From NCBI GenBank assembly GCA_021777365.1, contig JAJYDP010000216.1:1-7815 (forward strand): 7,815 bases of DNA, given 5' to 3'. The position numbers and the translations under genes were made by a program. Positions within the stretch are counted from its first letter, which is position 1. Every line of letters begins with the position of its first letter. This document shows positions 1 through 5,699 of the stretch, one piece after another. Source of the DNA: Chloroflexota bacterium. GTDB lineage: Bacteria; Chloroflexota; Limnocylindria; Limnocylindrales; CSP1-4. Under the pieces are notes generated by a model. It was not told where the DNA came from and did not search any database. It saw only the letters and a program-made list of their open reading frames with translations.

Positions 1-444
1 GTGGCGGGCTACCGCAGCGACATGACGCGCACGCTTTTCGTGGCGGAGCCGCGCGCCGCGGACCTCGCGCTCTACCGGCTGGTCGCCGATGCCCAGGAGG
101 CGGCGTTCGAGATGCTGGCACGGGGCGTGGAGACCCACCAGGCGCCCACCGGCCCCGCGGTGGACGGTGCCGCGCGGGACGTGATCACGGCGGCCGGGCA
201 CGGGGAGCACTTCGGCCACGGGCTCGGGCACGGGATCGGCCTCGCCACCCACGAGGCGCCCTCGCTGAGTCGCCGGGCGGCGCCGGTCGTGCTGCCCGGA
301 CCGACGGTCTTCTCGATCGAGCCCGGGGTGTACCTGCCGGGAGAGACCGGGATCCGCATCGAGGACCTGGTCGCGTTCGACGCGAGCACCGGCGTGCTCG
401 AGCGGCTGACCGGGTTCCCGCGGGAGGTCACGGTCGTCGGATAG
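1..444 (+). CDS. Xaa-Pro peptidase, M24 family (C-terminal part)
   Basis: This is the last 147 residues of a dinuclear metallopeptidase that removes N-terminal residues preceding proline, or splits Xaa-Pro dipeptides; it is a cytoplasmic enzyme of peptide turnover. The reading frame is open at the window edge, so the GTG at base 1 is probably internal; about 200 residues, including the first metal-binding Asp, lie upstream. Four of the five M24 metal ligands are visible: Asp7 in YRSDMTRT, His77 in HGLGHGIG, Glu107 in SIEPGVY and Glu121 in IRIEDLV. His73 and His84 match the conserved active-site histidines. It ends with TAG. Lying just before efp it resembles the Bacillus yqhT-efp pair. The C-terminus alone cannot separate aminopeptidase P from prolidase, so no symbol is given. 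Confidence 0.93.
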   Translation: MAGYRSDMTRTLFVAEPRAADLALYRLVADAQEAAFEMLARGVETHQAPTGPAVDGAARDVITAAGHGEHFGHGLGHGIGLATHEAPSLSRRAAPVVLPGPTVFSIEPGVYLPGETGIRIEDLVAFDASTGVLERLTGFPREVTVVG

Positions 445-458
445 GGCCGCCTCCGGCC
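445..458 (+). other. Small GC hairpin after the peptidase stop
   Basis: GGCCG (445-449) can pair with CGGCC (454-458) around a four-base loop, directly after the TAG stop. No T-run follows, so it is not a classical intrinsic terminator. In sequence this rich in G and C such a stem may also be chance. Confidence 0.25.
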
Positions 459-465
459 ACCCGGT

Positions 466-493
466 CCGACGGCGCGCCCGGGCCGGGTACAAT
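466..493 (+). promoter_or_regulatory. Probable efp promoter
   Basis: TACAAT at 488-493 matches the bacterial -10 consensus at five of six positions and stands out in an otherwise almost AT-free region. The best -35 candidate is CCGACG at 466-471 (three of six matches, 16-base spacer), which is weak. A start near base 500 would give efp a leader of about 60 bases. The position between the end of the peptidase gene and efp fits a separate promoter. Confidence 0.5.
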
Positions 494-544
494 CGCTGCA
501 CGATTCGACGTGCCCCGGGTTGCCGTGTGCGGCCGCCCACCCAC

Positions 545-549
545 AGGAG
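545..549 (+). promoter_or_regulatory. Ribosome binding site of efp
   Basis: AGGAG lies 11 bases before the ATG at 561. It decides that start over an in-frame GTG at 510, which would add 17 residues that EF-P proteins do not have. Confidence 0.65.
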
Positions 550-560
550 TCACCCCGACC

Positions 561-1118
561 ATGGTCTCGACCGGCGACCTGCGCAAAGGGATCGTCATCG
601 AGCTCGACGGCGAGCTCTGGCAGATCCTCGACTACCACCACATCAAGATGGGGCGCGGCTCCGCGCAGGTCCGCATCAAGCTGAAGAACGTGAAGCGCGG
701 CCAGACGGTCGAGCGCTCCTTCCAGGCGGGCGACAAGTGGCCCCGTGCCCACCTTGACCGGCGCCAGGTCCAGTTCCTCTACCGCGACGGCGACGAGTTC
801 CACTTCATGGACACCGACTCGTTCGACCAGTTCACGCTGTCCGCCGAGCAGCTGGGCGACGCGGTCCCGTACCTCCTCGACGGGATGATGCTCGATCGGA
901 CGAGCTACGAGGGCGAGACCATCGGCGTCGAGCTGCCGATCACGGTGGACATGCGGGTGGCGGAGACGGAGCCCGGCTTCGCCGGGGACACGGCCACCGG
1001 TGCGCGCAAGCCGGCCACCACGGATACCGGGCTGACGGTCCAGGTCCCGCTCTTCGTCAACGAGGGGGACACCATCCGGATCGACACCCGCACCGGTGAG
1101 TACCTCACCCGGGTCTGA
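561..1118 (+). CDS. efp: Translation elongation factor P
   Basis: EF-P binds the ribosome between the P and E sites and helps peptide bonds form at polyproline stretches. The 185-residue length is normal. The N-terminal KOW-like domain covers about residues 1-63, followed by two OB-fold domains (about 64-125 and 126-185). The closing segment, with ATGARKPAT and the ending DTRTGEYLTRV, is the EF-P signature region. The tip of the first domain reads KMGRGSAQ. Arg32 sits where E. coli has the beta-lysylated Lys34, and Met30 replaces the usual Pro. A rhamnosylated Arg is known from Pseudomonas, but no modification gene is in this window. The start is fixed by AGGAG at 545-549. Several neighbours have Pro-rich segments (XseA tail, Dxs linker) whose translation may need EF-P; that link is inference. 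Confidence 0.97.
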   Translation: MVSTGDLRKGIVIELDGELWQILDYHHIKMGRGSAQVRIKLKNVKRGQTVERSFQAGDKWPRAHLDRRQVQFLYRDGDEFHFMDTDSFDQFTLSAEQLGDAVPYLLDGMMLDRTSYEGETIGVELPITVDMRVAETEPGFAGDTATGARKPATTDTGLTVQVPLFVNEGDTIRIDTRTGEYLTRV

Positions 1119-1123
1119 CGCGA

Positions 1124-1138
1124 CCCGCGTCGTGCGGG
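1124..1138 (+). other. Hairpin in the efp-xseA gap
   Basis: CCCGC (1124-1128) can pair with GCGGG (1134-1138) around a five-base loop, five bases after the efp stop. There is no T-run. It could slow RNA decay or partly attenuate read-through from efp to xseA, but chance pairing is likely at this GC content. Confidence 0.25.
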
Positions 1139-1139
1139 C

Positions 1140-1163
1140 GGCGCCACGCCTGCCGGGGGCGCC
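1140..1163 (+). other. Inverted repeat over the xseA ribosome binding site
   Basis: GGCGCC occurs at 1140-1145 and again at 1158-1163, so the two self-complementary copies can form a six-pair stem with a 12-base loop. The G-run at 1155-1159, the likely Shine-Dalgarno of xseA, lies partly in the loop and partly in the stem, three bases before the ATG at 1167. Folding would hinder ribosome access. Confidence 0.3.
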
Positions 1164-1166
1164 AGG

Positions 1167-2624
1167 ATGACCGACGAACGTCCCTGGGAGCGCTGGCTCC
1201 GGCGGGAGCCCGCCACGCCCGGCGCAGGCCCTCCGGGTCCCGAGCCACCGCCGTGGGGCCGGCCGGGCAGCCCCGGAACCCCCGTCTCGGGCGGGACGGT
1301 CCCGGGATCCCCGGGTGCCGGCCGTTCGGGCCCGGGCTCACGGATCTGGACGGTGGGCGACGTCACGCGCGCCGTGCGGGACGTGCTCCGCGCGGAGGAC
1401 GCGTTCCGCGACCTCTGGGTGGAGGGCGAGGTCGGGCAGGTCACGGTCAGCGCGGCGGGCCACTGCTACTTCGCCCTGCGCGACGGCCGCTCCCAGCTGG
1501 CGTGCGTCTTCTTCCGCGCCCAGCGGGCGACCAGCCCGTTCGAGGCGCGGACGGGCCTGCGGGTGGTGGCGCACGGCCGCCTCGACGTGTACGACGCCGG
1601 CGGCACGTACCAGCTCTACGTCGACTCGCTCCAGCCGGCCGGGTTCGGCGACCTCGCGCTGCAGTTCGAGGCTCTGAAGGCGAGGCTGCTGGCCGAGGGC
1701 CTCTTCGACGCGGCTCGGCGCCGGCCGCTGCCCCGGGCGCCGCGGCTGATCGGGGTGGCCACCAGCCCGTCGGGGGCGGTGCTCCACGACATCCTGCACG
1801 TCCTGCGGCGCCGCTGGCCGCTGACGAGGGTGGTCCTGGCGCCCTGCCAGGTGCAGGGCGACGCCGCGCCCGCGACGATCGTGGCGGCGCTCGCACGGCT
1901 CGCCCGGTGGCAGGATCCGCTGGACGGGACGGTGCCGGACGTCCTGATCCTGGCGCGCGGCGGCGGGTCGCCGCAGGACCTCTGGGCGTTCAACGACGAG
2001 CGCGTGGTGCGCGCCGTGGCGGCCTCGCCGATCCCGGTCGTCACCGGCGTGGGGCACGAGACGGACGTCACCCTGGTGGACTTCGCGGCCGACGTGCGGG
2101 CCCCCACCCCCTCCGCGGCGGCGGAGCTGGTGGTGCCCTCCCGCCAGGAGGCCGCGGCCGGCCTCGCGGCCCTGCGCGGCCGGCTCGCGACGTCGGCGGA
2201 GCGGACCCTGGGCGCCGGTCGGTCTGCCCTGGCGGTCGAGCGGCGCGCCCTTGCCCGCGTGCATCCCGCCACGGTGCTCGCGGGGGAGCGCCAGCGGACG
2301 GCCGAGCTGCTGGATCGCGCCGGGCGGGCCGTGGAACGGCGGCTGGCCGCCGAGCGCGACCGGCTGGGCCGCGCGGCGGACCGACTCCCGCTCGTCATGG
2401 AAGGGCGCCTCGCCGGTGCCCGGGCGGAACTCGCCGCGGCCGCCGCGGAGCTCGCCGCCCTCTCGCCCTACGCGACCCTCGAACGCGGGTACGCCATCGT
2501 GCGGACGGCGGACGGGCGTGTCCTGGTGGACGCGGCGGCGACCGCGGCCGGGGAGCGGCTCGACGTGCGGCTGGCACGGGGCGCGTTGGACGCGACGGTC
2601 ACGAACGTGCGAGACTCGGGGTGA
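1167..2624 (+). CDS. xseA: Exodeoxyribonuclease VII large subunit
   Basis: XseA is the catalytic subunit of exonuclease VII, which degrades single-stranded DNA from both ends into short oligonucleotides in mismatch and damage repair. The protein is 485 residues. Residues 59-155 form the N-terminal OB fold (WTVGDVTRAVRDVL onward). The catalytic domain carries GVATSPSGAVLHDI (from 196), RGGGSPQDLWAFN (from Arg264), VGHETDVTLVDFAAD (His297, Asp300, Asp305, Asp309) and RAPTPSAAAE (to Glu320). An Ala/Arg/Glu-rich segment (about 325-440) should be the long coiled coil that holds XseB, and LERGYAIV marks the C-terminal segment. Residues 1-58 form an extra tail: a Trp/Arg-rich start and then a Pro/Gly-rich stretch. 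The ATG at 1167 follows a G-run; I see no better start closer to the OB fold. The stop overlaps the xseB start (TGATG). Confidence 0.96.
   Translation: MTDERPWERWLRREPATPGAGPPGPEPPPWGRPGSPGTPVSGGTVPGSPGAGRSGPGSRIWTVGDVTRAVRDVLRAEDAFRDLWVEGEVGQVTVSAAGHCYFALRDGRSQLACVFFRAQRATSPFEARTGLRVVAHGRLDVYDAGGTYQLYVDSLQPAGFGDLALQFEALKARLLAEGLFDAARRRPLPRAPRLIGVATSPSGAVLHDILHVLRRRWPLTRVVLAPCQVQGDAAPATIVAALARLARWQDPLDGTVPDVLILARGGGSPQDLWAFNDERVVRAVAASPIPVVTGVGHETDVTLVDFAADVRAPTPSAAAELVVPSRQEAAAGLAALRGRLATSAERTLGAGRSALAVERRALARVHPATVLAGERQRTAELLDRAGRAVERRLAAERDRLGRAADRLPLVMEGRLAGARAELAAAAAELAALSPYATLERGYAIVRTADGRVLVDAAATAAGERLDVRLARGALDATVTNVRDSG
1209..1340 (+). repeat. Low-complexity Pro/Gly coding segment of xseA
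   Basis: These bases encode residues 15-58 of XseA, made mostly of Pro, Gly, Ser, Ala and Thr. The DNA is almost only G and C, with three CCCGGG palindromes within 36 bases (1301, 1310 and 1331). Such tracts change length easily by slippage. The protein segment is expected to be unstructured. Confidence 0.6.
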
Positions 2625-2893
2625 TGGGGACCGAGCCGGTGGAGACACTCAGCTTCGACGCGGCACTGGCCGAGCTGGGCGAGGTCGTGGCCCGCCTGGA
2701 AGCGGGCGGGATGCCGCTCGAGGAGTCGATCGCGCTCTACGAGCGCGGCGTGGCGCTCCACGCCCGGTGCGCCCATCTGCTCGACGACGCCGAGCTGCGG
2801 GTCCAGCGACTGGTCGAGGAGGCGGGCGGCGCGCTGCGCGCCATCGACCTGCGCCCGGACGACCTGGACGACGAGGCCGGCACGAGCGCGTAG
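2624..2893 (+). CDS. xseB: Exodeoxyribonuclease VII small subunit
   Basis: XseB is the small helical subunit that binds in several copies along the coiled coil of XseA and is needed for exonuclease VII activity. The protein has 89 residues, a normal length. The family core is clear: FDAALAELGEVVARLEAG (residues 11-28), then PLEESIALYERGVAL (31-45) and a second helix with LLDDAELRVQ. The tail is acidic. The ATG at 2624 shares its A with the TGA of xseA (one-base overlap), and no good Shine-Dalgarno precedes it, so translation is probably coupled to xseA. A GTG directly before it at 2621 is a possible alternative start adding one residue. The TAG stop is also the first part of a -10-like element for dxs. 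Confidence 0.95.
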   Translation: MGTEPVETLSFDAALAELGEVVARLEAGGMPLEESIALYERGVALHARCAHLLDDAELRVQRLVEEAGGALRAIDLRPDDLDDEAGTSA

Positions 2894-2896
2894 AAT
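2868..2896 (+). promoter_or_regulatory. Possible dxs promoter
   Basis: TAGAAT at 2891-2896 matches the -10 consensus at five of six positions and overlaps the xseB stop codon. ACGACG at 2868-2873 is a weak -35 candidate (three of six matches, 17-base spacer). The context CGTAGAATC resembles GGTACAATC in front of efp. It would let dxs and the genes behind it be transcribed independently of xseAB. Confidence 0.4.
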
Positions 2897-2902
2897 CCCG
2901 CG

Positions 2903-2947
2903 ATGCCAGTTCCCCGGAGGGCGCAGTGTCCATTCTCGCGTCGCTGA
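2903..2947 (+). CDS. Possible leaderless 14-codon mini-ORF before dxs
   Basis: An ATG at 2903 opens a reading frame MPVPRRAQCPFSRR ending with TGA at 2945-2947, in a different frame from dxs and overlapping its start. The ATG is seven bases after the -10-like TAGAAT, where transcription would be expected to begin, so it could be read from a leaderless transcript. It contains the dxs Shine-Dalgarno, so translating it would affect dxs initiation. There is no other evidence that it is expressed. Confidence 0.2.
   Translation: MPVPRRAQCPFSRR
2916..2920 (+). promoter_or_regulatory. Ribosome binding site of dxs
   Basis: GGAGG lies five bases before the GTG at 2926 and decides that start. The open frame runs 225 codons further upstream, but only as a shadow through xseA and xseB. 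Confidence 0.75.
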
Positions 2948-4944
2948 CCGGGCCGCGCGACCTGCGCGCGCTCGACGACGCCCAGCTCGAGACGCTCTGC
3001 GAGGAGATCCGCCGCACCATCATCGAGACGGTGGCGGTCACCGGCGGTCACCTGGGCAGCTCGCTCGGCGTGGTGGAGCTGACGGTCGCGCTGCACCGGC
3101 TCCTCGATTCTCCCCGCGACCGGATCGTCTGGGACACCGGGCATCAGGCCTATCCCCACAAGCTGCTGACCGGCCGGCTCGAGCGGTTCCACACGCTCCG
3201 CCAGCTGGGCGGGATCGGCGGGTTCCCGCGCCGCAGCGAGAGCGACCACGACGTGATGGACGGCGGTCACGCCGGCACCGGCCTGTCCGTGGCCCAGGGC
3301 CTCGCGGCGGCCCGCGACCTGGGCGGCTCCCACGAGCGCGTGGTGGTCGTGGTGGGCGACGCCGCCCTGATGAGCGGGCTCTCGCTGGAGGCGCTCAACG
3401 ACATCGGGCACCGGCAGACGAACCTGCTGATCGTGCTGAACGACAACGAGATGAGCATCTCGCCCACCGTGGGCGCGCTCTCCAACTACCTCAGTGCGAT
3501 CAAGCTCTCGCAGGCGTGGCAGACGACCAAGGCCGGCTACGACGCCTTCCTGGAGCACATGCCGATCGTGGGCTCGACGGCCGTGGAGCTCTCCCGCCGG
3601 GCCCGCAAGTCGGTGGTCAACTTCGCCCAGCAGCCGGGCCGCCTGTTCGAGGATCTCGGGATCACCTACATCGGCGTGGTCCCAGGACACGACCTCGACG
3701 CCCTCACCTCCACGCTGCGCGGTGCCCTGCGGCTGGAGGGACCGGTGCTCGTCCACGTGCGCACGGAGAAGGGGCACGGGTACGAGCCCGCGGTGGCGGA
3801 TCAGGTCGGGTTCCACGGCGCGGCCCTGCCGCCCATGGACGTCCCCGGCGTCACCCCGAGTCCGTCCGCGGGGCCGGGGCCGGCGAGCCCTGCCAACGGC
3901 GACGGTGACGCCACGCTCTCGGTGGCCCAGGCGGCGGCCGCGGCGCGCAAGCCGCCCACCTATACCGCGGTGATGGCCCAGGAGCTGCTGGCGATCGCCG
4001 CGGAGGATCCCCGCGTGGTCGCCATCACGGCGGGGATGCCGACCGGGACCGGCCTGAACCTCTTCGGGGCCGCGCACCCGGACCGCTTCTTCGACGTGGG
4101 GATCGCGGAACCGCACGCCGTCACGTTCGCCGCCGGGCTCGCGCTCGGCGGCCTGCGGCCCTTCGTCGCCGTCTACTCGACGTTCCTCCAGCGCGCCTTC
4201 GACCAGACCGTGCACGATGTCTGCCAGAACGACCAGCCGGTCGTCATCGGCGTCGACCGTGCGGGCCTGGTGGGGGAGGACGGCACCAGCCACCAGGGGA
4301 TGTTCACCCTGCCCGCCCAGCGCCAGCTCCCCAACCTGGTGATCGCCTCGCCCAGGGACGAGCAGGAGCTGCGCCGGCTGCTCCGCACGGCGTTCTCCCA
4401 GTCCCATCCCTTCGCCCTCCACTACCCGCGCGATCCCGGCCTCGACCTGGCGCCGGTGGCCCCGGAGCCCGTACCCGTGGGCACGGGCGAGGTCCTGCGG
4501 GAAGGGACCGACATCCTCCTGGTGGGCTTCGGGCCCATCGTCATGCGGGCGCTGGCCGTGGCGGAGGCGCTGGCCGCAGACGGGTGGTCGGTGGGCGTGG
4601 TGAACGCCCGCTTCCTGGCGCCGCTCGACGAGGGGCTGATCGTGGACCGGGCGCGCGGCACCCGGCTGGTGGTCACCTTCGAGGAAAGCGTGGACGCCGG
4701 AGGGTTCGGCTCTGCGGTGCTGGAGGCGCTCGCCCGCGCGGGCCTCTCCGACGAGCGGGTGCGCGGCATCCCGGTCCGCGTCATCGGGATCCCCGCGGGC
4801 CGCTTCGTGGACCACGGGTCGGTGGCCGACCTGCGCCGCTTCCTCCGGCTCGACGTCCCCGGGCTGGAGGCACAGGTCCGCGAGACCGTCGCCGGGCTCG
4901 GGCTCACCCCGTCGCGTCCCGTGGTGGAGGCTCGCACCGCCTGA
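2926..4944 (+). CDS. dxs: 1-deoxy-D-xylulose-5-phosphate synthase
   Basis: Dxs joins pyruvate and glyceraldehyde 3-phosphate, using thiamine diphosphate, to make DXP, the first step of the MEP isoprenoid pathway; the product also feeds thiamine and pyridoxal synthesis. The protein has 672 residues, longer than the usual 620-640. The N-terminal domain shows His42 in GGHLGSS, His73 in GHQAYPHK and the cofactor motif GDA (144-146) through NDN (172-174), with Asp145 to Asn174 at the same distance as in E. coli. The third Gly of GDG is Ala. The second domain has catalytic Glu395 in IAEPHAVTFAAG (normally IAEQH), Tyr417, Arg423 and His456 in SHQG, again at E. coli spacing. The transketolase C-terminal domain follows. 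An Ala/Pro/Gly-rich linker (about 306-345) explains the extra length. The start is a GTG with GGAGG; the stop overlaps tlyA. Confidence 0.97.
   Translation: MSILASLTGPRDLRALDDAQLETLCEEIRRTIIETVAVTGGHLGSSLGVVELTVALHRLLDSPRDRIVWDTGHQAYPHKLLTGRLERFHTLRQLGGIGGFPRRSESDHDVMDGGHAGTGLSVAQGLAAARDLGGSHERVVVVVGDAALMSGLSLEALNDIGHRQTNLLIVLNDNEMSISPTVGALSNYLSAIKLSQAWQTTKAGYDAFLEHMPIVGSTAVELSRRARKSVVNFAQQPGRLFEDLGITYIGVVPGHDLDALTSTLRGALRLEGPVLVHVRTEKGHGYEPAVADQVGFHGAALPPMDVPGVTPSPSAGPGPASPANGDGDATLSVAQAAAAARKPPTYTAVMAQELLAIAAEDPRVVAITAGMPTGTGLNLFGAAHPDRFFDVGIAEPHAVTFAAGLALGGLRPFVAVYSTFLQRAFDQTVHDVCQNDQPVVIGVDRAGLVGEDGTSHQGMFTLPAQRQLPNLVIASPRDEQELRRLLRTAFSQSHPFALHYPRDPGLDLAPVAPEPVPVGTGEVLREGTDILLVGFGPIVMRALAVAEALAADGWSVGVVNARFLAPLDEGLIVDRARGTRLVVTFEESVDAGGFGSAVLEALARAGLSDERVRGIPVRVIGIPAGRFVDHGSVADLRRFLRLDVPGLEAQVRETVAGLGLTPSRPVVEARTA
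4923..4930 (+). promoter_or_regulatory. Ribosome binding site of tlyA
   Basis: GGTGGAGG inside the end of dxs lies ten bases before the CTG at 4941. It is the only good Shine-Dalgarno near the expected tlyA N-terminus and supports the unusual start codon. Confidence 0.55.
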
Positions 4945-5699
4945 GCCGCGTCCGACTCGACCAGCTGGTGGTCGCCCGGGGCCTGGCCGACACGCGCTCG
5001 CGGGCCCAGGCCCTGCTGCTGGCCGGCCGGATCCGGGTGGGGGCAGGCGATGGTGCCCGGACGGACCGCAAGCCGGGCGACCTGCTGGACCCCGCGACCC
5101 CGCTCGAGCTGGTGGAGCGCGCGCCCTTCGTCTCCCGCGGTGGCGAGAAGCTGGCCGGGGCGCTGGACGCCTTCGGCGTCGATCCCGCGGGGCGCGTCTG
5201 CCTGGATGTCGGGGCGTCCACCGGGGGTTTCACGGACTGTCTGTTGCGGCGCGGCGCGGCGCGTGTCTATGCTCTGGACGTGGGTCGTGGCCAGCTCGCG
5301 CCGTCATTGCGTGCGGATCCCCGCGTCGTCTCGATGGAGCGGACGCACGCACGTCGCCTCGACCCGGCCGATCCCCAGCACGTGGCGCTGCCCGAGGCGC
5401 CGTCGCTGGCGGTGGTGGACGTCTCGTTCATCTCCCTGGCGCGCGTCCTGGAGGCGATCGCCGCCCAGCTGGCGCCCGGCAGCGAGATCGTGGCGCTGGT
5501 CAAACCGCAGTTCGAGGCCGGCCCGCGGCGCGCGGCCGGCGGCGTTGTGCGAGATCCCGCCGTCCACCGGGCGGTCCTGGACGACGTCCGCGCGTTCGCC
5601 ACGTCCATCGGCCTGGAGGTGCGTGGCGAGACACCGTCGCCGCTGCTCGGGCCGGCGGGCAACCGGGAGTTCTTCCTCCACCTCGCGGTCCCCGTCTGA
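4941..5699 (+). CDS. tlyA: TlyA family rRNA 2'-O-methyltransferase
   Basis: TlyA-type proteins methylate ribose 2'-OH groups of 16S and 23S rRNA (C1409 and C1920 in mycobacteria, where this affects capreomycin sensitivity). Some relatives were once named hemolysins. From the CTG at 4941 the protein has 252 residues, a normal length. An S4 RNA-binding domain (about 1-60, RLDQLVVARGLADTRSRAQ) is followed by an FtsJ-like methyltransferase domain with the SAM loop LDVGASTGGFTD (88-99), VVDVSFISL (158-166) and LVKPQFEAG (186-194). The tetrad Lys70, Asp160, Lys188, Glu243 is present. No ATG, GTG or TTG exists in frame between the dxs-internal shadow and the S4 domain; the next GTG (4968) would remove the RLD motif. 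CTG overlaps the dxs stop (CTGA) and has a good ribosome binding site. The stop overlaps nadK by one base. Antibiotic relevance is not shown here. Confidence 0.94.
   Translation: MSRVRLDQLVVARGLADTRSRAQALLLAGRIRVGAGDGARTDRKPGDLLDPATPLELVERAPFVSRGGEKLAGALDAFGVDPAGRVCLDVGASTGGFTDCLLRRGAARVYALDVGRGQLAPSLRADPRVVSMERTHARRLDPADPQHVALPEAPSLAVVDVSFISLARVLEAIAAQLAPGSEIVALVKPQFEAGPRRAAGGVVRDPAVHRAVLDDVRAFATSIGLEVRGETPSPLLGPAGNREFFLHLAVPV

Noticed and set aside
510..560. GTG start giving EF-P 17 more residues
   Set aside because: The extra residues match nothing in EF-P, and AGGAG sits correctly for the ATG at 561.
1301..1336. Cluster of CCCGGG palindromes as a protein binding site
   Set aside because: It lies inside Pro/Gly codons (CCC, GGG) of xseA, which explain the pattern.
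1338..2648. 436-codon minus-strand frame opposite xseA
   Set aside because: Shadow of xseA with no recognisable domain.
2251..2925. Upstream extension of the dxs frame
   Set aside because: It runs out of frame through xseA and xseB and encodes Arg/Pro/Gly-rich filler; the GTG at 2926 has a strong ribosome binding site and gives the normal N-terminus.
2737..4815. 692-codon open frame on the minus strand opposite dxs
   Set aside because: Antisense frames stay open in very GC-rich coding DNA. Its composition is His/Arg/Gly/Val-rich, it shows no family motif, and the plus strand has an unmistakable dxs.
4968..4970. GTG as the tlyA start
   Set aside because: It would delete the RLD portion of the S4 domain and lacks a suitably spaced Shine-Dalgarno.
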